Source: Magnolia sinica
Lineage: Eukaryota > Streptophyta > Magnoliopsida > Magnoliales > Magnoliaceae
Direction of reading: 5' to 3'
Assembly (NCBI RefSeq): GCF_029962835.1
Contig: NC_080583.1
Coordinates: 67,813,158-67,877,157, forward strand
DNA length: 64,000 nucleotides
A model generated the notes under the pieces. That model searched no databases and had not been told where the DNA came from. It was given only the letters and a program-made list of their open reading frames with translations. Below, in pieces: positions 24,189-37,649 of this stretch. Within the stretch, counting starts at the first letter, position 1; each line of letters begins with the position of its first letter. Made by a program: the position numbers and the translations under genes.

Positions 24189-25967
24189 CCGTCGGCCTGG
24201 CCCGAACCCAGCCGATTTAAGGCTTGAGGGTATTGTTGTCAAAATCATACATGAGTGGCATGCCAGACGAGGGCGTTTTTTCTTTTTTCTTTATCTTTTT
24301 TTTTTTTTTTTTCTAACGCACGTAGACACACCCTCATACACACTCACGCCATAGGGATTTCACCACAAGTGGATACTAAAACCCTTGACCGGGTGTTGAA
24401 ACTCGGGCTTGGGTTTTACTTAACAGGTTCAGCTCCCTACCTGAACCCAGCCCATTAAGAGCCCTAGAACTCATGGCCCACAATCAAGCAGGTACATTCA
24501 TCAGGTGGGAGAATAAGAAAAATTAACGATTTCAATACATGACTAAGCCTACATTCAAAATAAATGTGCAGACCACCTGATCAGTGGACCTCTATAAATT
24601 ACTCATTAGGATATGTTTTTGGTGTTTCATACCTGATGAATGGATAAGATTTTCCACATGTGCATTGGTCTGCACGTGTGTTGGGAATCACTTCTTCCAT
24701 CTCTCCCATGAATCACCTCAACAATTTTTAATTGCCACGTTGTACCTGAAGTCTGTTGAGTAGAAACTTCAAAGTTAAAAACTTGAGGGTAGGCATTTAT
24801 ACAGAGGGCCCAGAACGTGTTGCACATTGGGTGCAAGCAAGAGAGATTTATGGGCCACGTGAATCATAGGATCCTCGATTTGCGCGGGATGTGCAAAGTA
24901 CGTCTAAGTTTGTATAAGTGTGGCGGTTTCGATTCAGACATGTGGCCACATACATGTGTAAGTGAATGGCTCAATTTTAAGTGGTGTGTGTGTGTGTGTG
25001 TTTGTGTTGAAAGTGCATGTTAAAGTCATATTTGATTCAAATTGAACTAAACACCTTATAACCTTAGACAAAATAGCCTGATTAAGATTAAATTTGTGAA
25101 GATTTGCCTAACTACTAAACTTCTAATTGACAAGAAATCTAGCAATTTGAAAAAGAGCTAATTAGCCTTTCAATTGAGTTCTTTTTGCATTAAAGAAAAT
25201 AGACTTTTATCACAACAATGTGTTTGTTACAAAAAAATAATAGAAAGAAAACATAAAAAATAATATAAGGTGAAGTACCGATTTTATTAATGTAAATATG
25301 AATGGAATACAATTGACAAAAAGTAAATAAAGCATAAGAAATTACTAACAACAATTTGAATGGATGAAACAATTGTAAACAATTAACAATCTTTTGAACT
25401 TGGATGGTCATTAAAACCTAAATGGTCATGGTTTGGCCTATATGTCATGGCCGAGAAAATCACTAAGGACTTAAATATTTAGAGTTTCCAATGACGAGGT
25501 CGTGGATGAATGTACACTAAATTTGACTTGTTGCAGCGATGCGTTACAGGGAAATGGAGAAAATAAACTAAAATTATACTAATCAATTTGGGCTTGCTGC
25601 AATATAGAGTTGGATAGAAGTGGAGAGGTTGAAATAGGGTAAGCCAAGATAAAATAGTCGTCCATGTGGGATGAAGATTTGATAGGCAGAATTGAGTTAA
25701 AAGATATGTATCATGTTTGGATTGACAAGGGTCCGGAGCTCTTCATTCTCGGTTGCTTTTATAGATGTTGGTTAAGTGGTGGCCTTGGTATGGTCCTTTG
25801 GCTTAATATACTTCTATTTTGAGAAGGGACAAACCAACTATTACGTTGCCGTGTGTAGTTTCTATTTTCAAACAACTTTCTCTCTTTGGCGCATTGCTTA
25901 GATGTATACAACTGTGCATAGCTAATTGAATTTGGCTATATGTCATTGGATGTCACCGTCTTAGAAT
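24189..25967. other. Intergenic DNA, no gene seen
   Basis: Moderately AT-rich sequence with no recognisable coding exon. It holds a T(20) run near 24297, a TG microsatellite at about 24982-25001, and dispersed-repeat words (GGCCACGTG, ATGTGGGCC). The left end of the minus-strand Tat-like remnant is at about 25968. Confidence 0.6.
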
Positions 25968-26720
25968 TGCCGTGTTCTTCAACCTAAAAGGCATGACCTT
26001 GTAACAGTAAAGCCCTTTATTGGTGATGAAGGTCATCTTCTGCTTATTATGTGTGTGCATGGCGATTTGATTGTAACTTGAGTAGGCATCCATGAAGCTG
26101 AGGAGCTCGTGCCCTACCGTGCTGTCAACCAGCTAGTCGATCCTCGGAAGAGGGAAACTGTCTTTAGAGCACGCCTTATTCAGGTCCGTGTAGTCGACGC
26201 ACACTCACAATTTTCTATTGGATTTCTTCACCAACATAACATTGCTATCCAGTCAGGGTATTAGATTTCTTCAATGAATCTTGCTTTTAGGAGCTTGCCG
26301 ACCTCCTCTCCAATGATGGTATACCGTTCTAGCTCGAATGCTCGTCGCTTCTGCCACACTGGTCGGTGGTCGGGGTTGATGCTCAACCTATGAACCATTA
26401 CCTCTGGTTTGATGCCAGGCATGTCCTGGTGGGACTATGCAAAGACGTCGGCATGTCTCTTCAGTAGGTTGACAGTCTCCTATTGCAATCCGGGGGCTAA
26501 CAACGAGCCGACCTAAATCATGTGAGTCGGATCAGTCTCACAAAGGGGTACTGTCACCGGGTCTTCCTCATGAGACCCTCTTTTAGCTTATTCTTTTCGG
26601 GGTCGAGGGAGGTGATAGTCATTATATGTTATCGTGTTTTTGCTCTCAATGCTGCTGAATAGCACTATCGAGTCTTGTGCCGATCACCTTTGACTTGGCC
26701 AACCCCATGCTCAGTCGGGA
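25968..26720 (-). pseudogene. Tat-like reverse transcriptase fragment (3'-truncated)
   Basis: The minus strand reads the N-terminal half of a Gypsy reverse transcriptase: MPGIKPEVMVHRLSINPDH-type sequence near 26400, KLLKARFIEEI near 26285, and LLSFMDAYSSYNQIAMH then TFITNKGLYCYKVMPFRLKN ending near 25968. It stops before the catalytic YxDD box, where unrelated sequence starts, so the element is truncated. Several stops interrupt the frame. Confidence 0.75.
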
Positions 26721-26763
26721 ACTTCATTTTGAGATGATAGGTAGACATACTGCTTGCATGACG

Positions 26764-27405
26764 TTAAGGGATGGTCGTCCTAGGAGAATATTGTAGAAAG
26801 AGAGACAATCGACTACAAGGAAGTTGATCATCACGGTAGTCTGGTTGTGACCCTCTCTCGTAGTCACGAGCAGCAGTATACTTCCTTCGAAGGTGACCTT
26901 CTCTCCTACAAATCCAAGTAGGGGATTCGGATGGTCGGGATCTCCCGATCCCAATCTGGTTGAAAGCAGCGGTGAAGAGGATATTGGTCATGCTGCCTGT
27001 ATCCACCAATATACGATGTACCTTGTACTTAGCCACTGTCATGGTTACCACTAAGGCATCATTGTGAGCATGATGGATTCCTCGGGCGTCTTCCTCAATA
27101 AAGGTTAAGCTGCAGAGAATCAAATTATGTTCCTTCATAGTCTTACTTGTGAGGTTGATGTGATGCTTGGTATTTATGTCATTGATGCTTTGAGCATGAG
27201 CCCTACGGGCTCTGTTCAAATCCCCACCCCCTTGTGGGGCCTCCGAATATGGTGTGGATTTTGCATGTTGATTCATTGTCGTTCTTATCGCCTCGTGGCT
27301 CGTCTCTCCTCCTGTGGACAAACTCTCACAGATGTCCACCATGAATAAGGGACTCAATCGCTTCCTTAAGATTGAAACAGTCAGCAATAGTGTAGTCGTA
27401 GTCAC
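26764..27405 (-). pseudogene. Tat-like aspartic protease region
   Basis: The frame includes ARGIHHAHNDALVVTMTVA and the protease active site ILVDTGSMTNILFTAAF, with DTG intact. It is downstream of gag and upstream of the reverse transcriptase fragment in minus order. The C-terminal part overlaps a second frame (26724-26954, MINFLVVDCLSFYNILLGRP), so a frameshift splits the domain near 26900-26955. Confidence 0.78.
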
Positions 27406-28806
27406 AGTGGAAGTGACAATACTTCCTTTTATCCCTTTTGTCTGCGTCGGCTTTCATCTTGTCGTGAACTTCTATGAGGCTAGCTTGGGAGGCACGTTCA
27501 GCGTAGTGTAGGAGCAGAATCTTCTCTCTAGTCATTGATTTAGGTGTTCACTTTTGCTCGGGTCATCGTGCCTTCTCTTCTTGCTACTAACGGTGGGTGG
27601 CTCCTCCTCCTTGCGCTTTCTATCCTTAGTCAAGCTCTCGATACTCCGTGTAGCTTTCCGTGAGCTGAAGAGCTCCTCAGCTTTAAAGTAATTTTGTGCT
27701 CGGTTAAGGAGATCGACCAATGTGGTCGGAGGATTCTTGTCAATTGATAAGAGGAACCTCCCTTCCCAAAAACTAGATATCATGGTGGCTAAGGCTATCT
27801 AGTCTGAATATCCCTCTACTTGCACCGCCTCATCGTTAAAACGAATGATGTAGTCTTTCAGTAGCTCATCCTCTCTCTGGGGAACAATGAGGAGGTGGAT
27901 CGTTGGCTTCCTTCTATCCTTTCCTCCGATAAACTGAGTGATAAAGGCCTTGCTAACCTACGCGAAGGAGCTAATGGACCTCGACTTCAGGTGCCTGTAC
28001 CACTTTCGTGCCACCCCTGACAATTTCAGAGAAAATGCTCGGAACATCACCTAACTGGTCGCACTGTGCAGTTCCATCAATGCCCTGAAGGACTTCAAAT
28101 GCTCGTCTAGATCTCCGGTTCCAGAGTAGGGAGTAATCCGTGACATCCGGAATCTCGGTGGAAGTGTAGATCCCATAATGTTGTCAGTAAACGGTGGCTC
28201 TGTTTCCTCCAACATAGCCTCAATTAAGGTTGGGACTCGAGCTCGGTATGCTTATCGGATGTCAGTGATTTGTCATCGTATCTCCCTAAGTTCGGCCTCC
28301 TAAGGGACCTTGTTCTCTACCATCACCTTAGGGGACTTTCCGCGCCTTCTTTTCTCCATCATGTGGCATAAGTCGGAGTCGGTGAGCGCGGTAGATCTCG
28401 TGGTGTGGGTGGGCGCATGACTATGTTGTCTCGGTTGTTGCTTAATTTTGTGCGAGTCAAGAGGTGCTTGAGGAAGTCGAGAGAACTCGGTTGCTACAGA
28501 TGCTTCCCCTCTAGGGTCGGAAAGTGGATTTTGCCTTTCCAGTATATGCATTATATGATTTATGTTGCTGGTTAAGGCCCCAACTTGGTTTTTCAAGGAA
28601 ACAAGTCGACCTCCCCGATTGCAGGCCCTTTGCACAGCCATCACAAGAGCAGAATCAGCTTGGTGTTGTGATGGTGGATCTTGAAGGTATGTAAACTGCT
28701 CGGCCGGTGCGGGAGCAATTGCAACGATAGTAGCCAAATCCCTCTTTCTACCTTTCGCAATTGTAGAGCAACTTAGAGATGATGGGTAAGTTGGGAACAA
28801 CTTCAC
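27326..28806 (-). pseudogene. Tat-like gag
   Basis: Minus-strand gag in broken pieces. The N-terminal part (28806-28300) starts with ATG 28 bp after the LTR end. The retrotransposon gag core is at about 28140-27780, with DEHLKSFRALMELHSA, then FRAFSLKLSGVARKWY, then KAFITQFIGG. Next are NRAQNYFKAEELFSSRK and a basic linker, then a Cys/His region near 27430 (YCHFHCDYDYTIADC) typical of this lineage. Stops lie between the pieces, for example near 28297, 28050, 27955 and 27800. It is similar in order to Tat gag-pol but non-functional. Confidence 0.8.
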
Positions 28807-28815
28807 TATCGTTTC

Positions 28816-28832
28816 CCATAGATGGCGCCAAA
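28816..28832 (-). other. Primer-binding site of the minus-strand Tat-like element
   Basis: The minus strand reads TTGGCGCCATCTATGGG directly after the LTR end, close to the TGGCGCCGTCTGTGGG type of primer site used by Athila/Tat elements. It confirms that 28834-29561 is the 5' LTR and that the body runs left. Confidence 0.75.
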
Positions 28833-28833
28833 C

Positions 28834-29558
28834 TGTTGATAATGATATCCAGTCGTTCTGGCTAGACCTTCATGTACTTGCAAAAACAAGATAACAAAAG
28901 GGGACCCTGGTTATATGCGTGTGTTAAAAAAAAAAAGGAAGGGGGGGGGGACCCTGGTTGTAGCATGTGACCTTCTGATGCCAAAGTTAGACCAGACACT
29001 CTGGGTCTAGTAGAACTAAGGTTTTCGTGCATACATTTTTACTGTGTGTAAGGGTCGTATTTATAGTCCTTTGGTGCTGGTTACGTATATAACAATGAAT
29101 CTGCCATACAATCGTGTATTACATAAGGAATCGTCCTCAGGATACGTGGCATTATCTTCGGCGAAGATCTCAAGGAGTTAACTTTCTTCATACACTAAGG
29201 AGATCTTCTGGTGGTCGTCTTTCGAGGAGGTCATGATTGACAATCGAGGTCGACCTCTAAGTCGGCTTGGCTGAGGTCCTGCACATCGTGCCGAATAGGT
29301 CCTGTAGACCATGTTGAACTGTTGATCATGGTTGAGGCTCATCTTCGAAGCCAGGTTGGTACTTATAGTTATTCGTTGGTTATGACAGTGGGGTGTCAAC
29401 CAGAGCTGAGGTCACTACTTGTACTTGATGCTTGAGCTGATCGTGGAGGTCGTGCCCAGTTATCTAGACCGAGCTTTTACCCAACCTCCCTTTTTGAGCT
29501 ACTCACCTTGCGTTTTCTATCCCGTTCCGATTGCTTGATCAGTCTAATTTTACCCACA

Positions 29559-29561
<3 letters not shown>
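28834..29561 (-). mobile_element. 5' LTR of the minus-strand Tat-like element (728 bp)
   Basis: On minus it begins TGTTGTGGGTAAAATTAG at 29561 and ends ATTATCAACA at 28834, with the primer site next to it. A TATA box (CTATAAATAC, minus) lies near 29056-29066. The right edge abuts a CA microsatellite. The 3' LTR is not present because the element is truncated at 25968. Confidence 0.82.
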
Positions 29562-29599
<38 letters not shown>

Positions 29600-29600
29600 G
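29562..29600. repeat. CA/TA microsatellite
   Basis: (CA)n followed by (TA)n directly at the outer edge of the LTR at 29561. The last bases of the LTR end (ACAACA) blend into the tract, so the exact insertion point is uncertain. Confidence 0.9.
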
Positions 29601-31509
29601 TTTAATTAGATATATATCCAGAGCAATATCCAAGGAATGAAATAGTGCAATATCCAATCTATCTATTCATTTAGGTGTGCTTGCCTCAAAATAAATTTTT
29701 TCTGTTCAGCAAGTGGTGGGCCATGACTTTAGGAGTTGGATGGGCAAAAGAATTTCAGCCAGGTTCTTTGTAACTATATATATCTTTATAAAATGGGCCA
29801 ACTTATGAAAGGACCAACCTCATTCTTGGGCAAGAGCATCTACACGCTCTCCTAATTTGTGGATTTTATACTATTGTGCCGTACTGGCAGAATTGTGGCA
29901 TTACATGTTTCGTAATCATGGTGCTTTTAAAGCCCACATGCTTCTTAATCATGGTGCTTTTTATTAAATATACATGAACTTCTACCTTATTTCTTTACTT
30001 TGGTTCTTATTTTTAATTTCGGAGCTAATTAAAATATTGTTAATTTTAATATTTATTTTTAAATATTTTTAAATTTCTAAGTCACATGCTCATCTACTTT
30101 TCTTAAGATATTGGGTGATTTTTATTAAATATTTTTAAATTATTATTCTTTCTTTTCCTAGGATGAATCATGAATGATCTTGTGTGGCAGAATTGCATCT
30201 CTACAGATGTAGTAAAGAATAAATGAGTTCCATGCAATTATTATGTAAAAACTGATGAGTGGAAGAGTCAATAGATCTAAGCATCATTCAGGGAACATAA
30301 CAGAGAAGTAGAATCTTGTTCTAAGGTTATTTAGAAAACAAGTTATTCCAATCTTGGAGGGAACCATTGATAGAAAAATCAACGAAAGAAAACGAAGAGT
30401 CGCAATTAGCTAAAATAACAAAAGATTTTAAGTGAGAAAATGAGCAATTGAACATTGATACTGATTTTGGCTTTCAAATATCTAAATGACACTCAACTAT
30501 GCAAATGGAAGGAGTTTTTACTGAAAATTTTCTCAAAAAATAGAATGTTATCAAATAATGCCTCTACCAGCTAAATGCTAGGGAAGCGCTTCAAGCCGTA
30601 GATTATTATAATGCCATAATGCATATATATTTGTTCCTTTAAGGGTCACTTGGACGACGGTGAATGATTTAAGTGGTAGATATTTACTGGTGTAAAACAT
30701 TTATAACTTGTCTATTCTATTGGGCTGTAAGCTATAAATGATTTATGGGTAAATAATTGTCTATGTTTATATAGCTCGTAGATTATTCAAATCCTGTAAA
30801 TAAAAAACTAATATTTTAAAATATATTTGTTAGGAAGTAAATAGAAAGCTTGTAAATAAAATCCTATATTTTTGCTTGTAAATGAAATGACAATAAATTC
30901 TGTAAATCATGTCCAAATAAAAAAGGCCATCCAAAGAAACCCTTAGATAAGTGCTAAGGTGGAGAATTGTGCATCCTACTTTATATTTATATGATATCCA
31001 ACCCATCCTATGGATGTAATTTATGATGATATTCAGAATAACAAAAAATTTAGTCAATCTAGCATAATGTGAGCTACACAATAAAAATAATAATATATAC
31101 CACTTGAAAACATCAAAATGCATTCGGTACACATGGTGATTCCATCTGAAAGGTATTTAGTTAGTGGGATTATCATAGTTGGATGCATATGTTTGACAAG
31201 TTGAATGTCATCCATCCATTATATGGGCCCAAAATTTTATAACTTCATTATTATTTATAGAAAAATATTATCTTCTTTATTCTCTAAAAACCTTATTTAG
31301 GTATTTTGAGTTGTGGGAAACAGGGTAAATTTGAAATTTAAGAGGAATTTTTTTATTTTTATTTTTGTCTATAAAGCAAATAGTTAGCAAAGGTAATAAT
31401 GAGTTTAAGAAAATGACAGGCAACTCTCAATACTTTCATTTCAAAAACTGAAGTCTTTTGAACAGTTTAGAGCATCAATTAAACAAAGAGCTAAGGTTGA
31501 AGACATTGG
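29601..31509. other. AT-rich intergenic DNA, no gene seen
   Basis: No coding exon or clear transposon domain. A short duplication is visible at 29910-29965 (CGTAATCATGGTGCTTTTAAAG against CTTAATCATGGTGCTTTTTATT), followed by very AT-rich sequence. The open frame on minus at 30830-31132 is low-complexity and lacks any signature. Confidence 0.6.
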
Positions 31510-31982
31510 CCCGGCCCACAAATACAGATATTCCTGTGCCCAGGGCTGTGTGGGGCCCACAGAGATGTCCATGACAATCCACTCCATCCATCTGTTTTGC
31601 AAAGACCACGATAGGATAGGATTCTAAAAATCAGACAAATTCATGTGGGCTATATCACACGAAACAGTAGGGATTAAATGCATGGGGTGACAAAAGTTTT
31701 GTATCAGGATGATATTTGTGCCTACAGTTTATATAAGTAGTAATAATCCTATGAACGGTTTGGATGGAATATAAACATCATGGTCAGATGCAGGAAGGTT
31801 TCAATGGTGGATGTTTCTATTCCGGCTGTCTTTTTGGTGTGGCCCACCTGAGTTTTAGATCTGCCTGATTTTTAGCTTCCTATCCTATTGAGGTCTTTCA
31901 AAACAAATGGATAGATTGGATTTATCACGGACATCTATGTGGACCCCACAGCCCCGGGCACATAGGTATATTTCTGTGCCAG
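31510..31982. mobile_element. Foldback element, family I
   Basis: About 470 bp with long paired arms. The left arm CTGTGTGGGGCCCACAGAG, then ATGTCCATGACAATCCACTCC, pairs with the right arm, whose complement reads CTGTGGGGTCCACATAGATG, then TCCGTGATAAATCC. Outer sequence also pairs: TTCCTGTGCCCAGGGC against the complement CTATGTGCCCGGGGC. Internal halves match too (TCACACGAAACAGTAGGG against the complement of the GGCTGTCTTTTTGGTGTGG side). No coding sequence. Confidence 0.8.
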
Positions 31983-32162
31983 GTCAGTGGCAATCCGCAA
32001 CCATTCATTTCTTCTACCATGTGATCATATCCATTAATGTGGCAAATTCAAAATATTTTAAAAGGATGGTTGCAATTATTAGTCAATTGGGTCCAGTTTG
32101 TCCAAAGCATCAGCTAATTTTCTTTTTATTTTTATTTTAAAACTAACTGCATATCCTATGCT

Positions 32163-32696
32163 GAGAAATGCTCCGGTGTTGTTAGAGAGCAATGTAAGTT
32201 ACAGTGCTCTTTTTTTCTTTTTTTTTTGGAATTGGGAAACTTGGACAGTCCAATCCTTTGATCTAGACCGTTCATTAGGTCCAACTCATGTTTAACAGGC
32301 AACCATTAAAACATCAGATAACTCTTACAAATTTGAAATCAATTACTTTAATATGGACGGTTAAGATTGCTCACCCGAAAAAAAGGTCCAATCAACAATT
32401 TGATCCATCCATTTGTTAGGGACGATCATGTATTGCTTATGATTCTAAGGAATCACTTATTTTAGATAATCTTAGCAATTCTATCCATGGCTTGGAAATG
32501 GATGACTACATAAAATAATGCCAAATCAAGGATGGATTTGACCATCCAATCAGCACATTTTTGCATGGTAGTCAATGAAATGTATTTTTAACTTAATAGA
32601 CGGTTCAGATCTATTGAATAGACTATCTAAGTAAACGGATACAACCTAGAGCAGTATATAACTTTCAGTGCACTCGGACTACCGTAGCATTTCTCT
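32163..32696. mobile_element. Foldback element, family IV (copy b)
   Basis: The left end GAGAAATGCTCCGGT pairs with the right end, whose complement reads GAGAAATGCTACGGT. Further in, GGACAGTCCAATCxTTTGATCTAGACCGTTC pairs with the opposite arm (AGATAGTCTATTCAATAGATCTGAACCGTC on its complement). Length is about 534 bp with no open frame of note. A pyrimidine run of about 20 at 32208-32227 lies in the left arm. Confidence 0.75.
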
Positions 32697-32764
32697 TATG
32701 CAATTCTCCGGAGCTCCCCCTTTTACAAGAGAGATGCTCGAGTGCTTTCAAAACTGCGAGCGGA

Positions 32765-32786
32765 TAATATATATATATATATATAG
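32765..32786. repeat. TA microsatellite left of family II copy a
   Basis: (TA)n tract ending two bases before the terminal inverted repeat of the element at 32787. A second TA tract lies on the other side (33322-33332). Confidence 0.9.
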
Positions 32787-33321
32787 GAAAAGGTCCATGC
32801 GGTGGAGCTCATGGGAACTTCCCATGAGGTCGAGTTGTGTGGTCCCCACCATGATGTACGTCGAACATCAACACCACGCATTTAATGGGTCCCCTTGGGA
32901 TATCCCAAAAATCAGCCATATACGGAACTCAGGTGGGCCATACCATCTAAATCATGTGAATACATGCCTAAAACATATAAAGGCACTTGGTGGGGCCCAT
33001 CTGAAATTTCGATGCATCTGAAACTTGTTCTGACCCCTCATCCAAGTGGGACACACATTTTGGATGGGATGGATTTGTGAACCACATCTCGGTGGGCCCA
33101 ACAAATGATTATGAAAGTTTTATTGGAGGGAAACCCCTCTCAACTTTTGTATGTGGTGTGGCCCACACAAGTCATAGATTGACTTGTTTTTTAAGCCCTA
33201 GGCCCATCATGTAAAGGTGCATGGGACTGATGGGGTAGATGTTCAACACGCATCACGCTGGGCCCACACTACTCAGACCTCATGGGAAGTTCCCATGAGC
33301 TCTAACGCATAGAACCTTTTC
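32787..33321. mobile_element. Microsatellite-flanked foldback element, family II (copy a)
   Basis: About 535 bp. The left end GAAAAGGTCCATGCG pairs with the right end, whose complement reads GAAAAGGTTCTATGCG, and pairing runs about 90 bp inward (GTGTGGTCCCCACCATGATG against the complement GTGTGGGCCCAGCGTGATG). Each arm contains a 21-nt palindrome, at 32808-32828 and 33279-33299. The element has TA tracts on both sides and no protein-coding capacity. This arrangement recalls the Micron elements of rice, which sit in TA microsatellites; relationship to them is inference. Confidence 0.82.
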
Positions 33322-33332
33322 ATATATATATA

Positions 33333-33854
33333 GGTCTACCTCATGGGGACTTTGCATGAGGTCGAGCTGTGTGGGCCCACTGTGATGTGTGCCATGACCT
33401 TAAAAATCAAGTCAATCCATGACTTGGGTGGGCCACACCACATACAACAGTTGAGAGGGGTCACCCTCCCATTAAAACATTCATAATCATTTATTGGGCC
33501 CACTGAGATGTTGTTCACAAATCCAACCCATCCCTTGTGTGTGTCCCACTTGGACGAGGGGTTAGACAAAATTACAAAATTTTAGCCACGTCCAAAACTC
33601 AAGTGGGGCCCACCAATTGCTTTTATATGCTTTAGGCATGTCTTCACATGGTTTTAGATGGTATGGCCCACCCGAATTCCACATATGGCTTATTTTTGGG
33701 ATATCCCATAGCCTAAATGGAACCCATCAAATGTACGATATTGATGTTTGACACAATTACGATGGCGCCCACACAGCTCAACCTCATGGGAAGTTCCTAT
33801 GAGGTCGACCTTATAGTACCATTCCCATGAGGTCGACCTTATAGTACCATTTCC
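33333..33854. mobile_element. Microsatellite-flanked foldback element, family II (copy b, opposite orientation)
   Basis: The same family as the copy at 32787, with internal halves in reverse order: CATACAACAGTTGAGAGGGG lies in the left half here and in the right half there. The left flank is the TA tract 33322-33332 and the right flank the CA tract 33866-33913. The right terminus is duplicated as a 31-bp tandem repeat (GAGGTCGACCTTATAGTACC twice, 33811 and 33830 regions). Confidence 0.78.
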
Positions 33855-33864
33855 GCTACTTACA

Positions 33865-33865
<1 letters not shown>

Positions 33866-33913
<48 letters not shown>
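33866..33913. repeat. CA microsatellite
   Basis: (CA)24 between family II copy b and family III copy a. Element sequence begins within a few bases on each side. Confidence 0.92.
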
Positions 33914-33914
<1 letters not shown>

Positions 33915-34200
33915 CCTAATGCTCAATCGCACATTAGCTGTACAAGTTCTTATGAAAAGTTTGCGCATTTGCTCTACGAGTTCTCAAAAAATCATCACAT
34001 GTGATGTAAACCCAAAATTTGAATGATCCATGTGATGTAACACCCCATGAAATCTCTAAAGCACAACTTTTATCTTTATCCAAAACTTTGGTGGGCCATG
34101 ACAAAAGAAAACAGTTTCCTCTCCTGATTTGCATCTCTTGTTACTATGGCACACCATGGTCGCGAGGGTTTCATGGGTTGTCGTATCACATGCATCAAAT
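33914..34200. mobile_element. Foldback element, family III (copy a)
   Basis: Shares GATCCATGTGATGTAACACCCC, then TATCCAAAACTTTGGTGGGCCATG and AAGAAAACAGTTTCCT, with the copies at 34952, 35295 and 43881. It lies exactly between the CA tract (to 33913) and a TG tract (34201-34218). Its arms are more eroded than those of the copy at 43881. Confidence 0.65.
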
Positions 34201-34218
34201 TTGTGTGTGTGTGTGTGT
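34201..34218. repeat. TG microsatellite
   Basis: (TG)9 joining family III copy a to family II copy c. Reverse-complement type of the CA tract at 33866. Confidence 0.9.
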
Positions 34219-35640
<1,422 letters not shown>

Positions 35641-36344
35641 TGTACATGAGTTGAGTTAGCTCAGTCAGCTCGCTTGATTCGACTTGGAAAAGCTCGATTC
35701 GTCTCAGCTTGAAATTGGATTCAAACCAAGTTGAACGAGTTTTTGGAGCTTCAAAAAATTTTGAACCGAGTTCGAGCTTGCCCGAGCTCAACTCGATTCG
35801 GATCAAACCTCAACTCGAACCGACTTGAATCAAATCAGCTCGGTGGCTTAGTTATTTTAATATGAATGATGCTCGTGCAGAGTGTTTGATAAAATGACTC
35901 AACGAAATATTGGCGAGTAAGGAATGGATATATTGGCTTTTTGATTTTGATGCTGCTCTTTAGGTGTTTGATAAAATATCCGTTAAATATTGTTACCATT
36001 TTATATTATGTGAGAAATTGAAGATATATCCTACCTGTTTGAAAGTACGCTGAACATGCTCGAATTGGATCGAGGTGTTGACCGTATCTAGCCAAGCTAG
36101 CAAGATAGGCTCGATCGAGGACCCAGCCGAGTCGAGTTTGGGCTGGGGTTAGGTAGCATTCAATATATAGAGAGAGAGAGAGAGAGAGATTGATTGGTCT
36201 TCTTTTTTTTTTTCCCTTTAATGGTGGGGGTTCAATCATTACTATTTCTTACGGTACGGTGGAACTAAGATTTGGATCTGCCCACAGTGAGGGCCGCGCC
36301 GGGTGAGGCGGGGAAGCATCTGATCCGCTCCCCTCGTAGCCATG
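35641..36344. other. CTCGA-rich dispersed repeat and GA tract
   Basis: Low-complexity sequence of GAGCTCGATTCG, AACCGAGTTCGAGC and CTCAACTCGATTCGG words (35660-35850), a repeat type common in plant genomes, then related CGAGTCGAGTTTGGGC near 36130. A GA microsatellite lies at about 36168-36189. No gene. Confidence 0.6.
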
Positions 36345-36680
36345 TAAGTTATATTAAGTTATAGTGATCCTAGTTGCAGTGGGACAATTAGACTATCACA
36401 TCCATTGATCTTGAATTTTCCTCCTGTCCACCACATATTTCACGGGCAACTTCTACACATCACACTAAATATGACAACTATTAATCATTTGATCAATGCT
36501 CTTTAATATGGACGGTCAATATTGCTTGCACAAAATGGGTCCAACCAACAATCTGGTCCATCTTTCATTAAGGCCCATCGATTGGTAGCCTATGAAATGT
36601 GTTCTGGACTTATTGAACGGTTCCGATCAATCGATTGAACTGTCCAACTGTCCAATGCAACTAGGAGCACTATAACCTAA
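36345..36680. mobile_element. Foldback element, family IV (copy c)
   Basis: The left end AGTTATAGTGATCCTAGTTGCA pairs with the right end, whose complement reads GTTATAGTGCTCCTAGTTGCA. Central parts match the family IV copies at 22770 and 32163 (AATATGGACGGTCAATATTGCT, GGTCCAACCAACAATCTGGTCC). Length is about 335 bp. Confidence 0.75.
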
Positions 36681-37089
36681 ATGTAACGGCACAAAAGGAA
36701 TAATAAAAAAAAAAAATCAAAATTCTAACGAGGAATAAAAGGGTGCACCGTAATAATGGTGCACTCGCGCGACCAACGTTTTGGCTGTCGCACTTGCAAC
36801 GTGTTAGCCCCATACACAAACATATGGTTGGCATCCCATCCCCATTTATTATTTTGGTGTGGTCCACCTAATCCCCATTTATGTATAATATTTTTCTCGA
36901 GAGACTAGAATCGAGCATATCACCTGATGGACAGAGTGGATTTTACATATACAATCTTGTGGGCACTACAGAGTGCAGGTTTCTAGTGCACTGTGTGTTT
37001 GAGAAGTATGGCTAAAAATGGTGGTGAACTATCACAAGAGTCCATTTCCCGTTTAATTCGCGAGAGGATTAGGTGCGCCCCCAACCTTA

Positions 37090-37555
37090 CCCAATGCGGT
37101 GAGGCCTTGACTGTGGTGCCCACCTTGATGTCTGTATTGTATATCCACACCGTCCATTCGTTTTTCCAGCTCATTTTAATGTATTATAATATAAATAAAT
37201 AGATTCAAATCTTATGTGGACCACACTACAGGAGAGAATTTTGACTGACCATTAAAGACTTCTCGAGGATACAAAAGTTTTGAATCAAGTTTATATTTGT
37301 TTACTTCCTTTCATCCAGATATTTTTGATCCTATCAACAGGTTGGATGTCAAATAAATAATACTGTGGGCCCTAGAAATTTTTTAATGGTGAAAGTTTAA
37401 TCTCCACTGTTTCCCATGGTGTGGTCCACTGAGATTTTTAACTGCTTGATTTTTTAATAATATCTAAAAATAGTCTGAGAAAAACGGATGGACGGTTTGG
37501 ATATAGATATATAGATCAAGGTGGGTCCCACGTTCAGGGCCGCGTACCGTGTTCG
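37090..37555. mobile_element. Foldback element, family I, just upstream of the TPX2-like gene
   Basis: The arms TGTGGTGCCCACCTTGATG and TCCACACCGTCCATTCGTTTTTC pair with the right arm (complement GTGGGACCCACCTTGATC, then TCCAAACCGTCCATCCGTTTTTC). Internal halves also pair (ATGTGGACCACACTACAGG against the complement GTGGACCACACCATGGG). The right end lies about 275 bp before the start codon of the gene at 37832, so it falls in the probable promoter region. Confidence 0.78.
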
Positions 37556-37649
37556 GTATGGCATGAGCCGCACTCTTAAACCACTCCCATTTAATTCCCT
37601 GACGAAGCAAAGCATCATTCAACGGTCCCATTTTCCAACTAGCCGTTAC

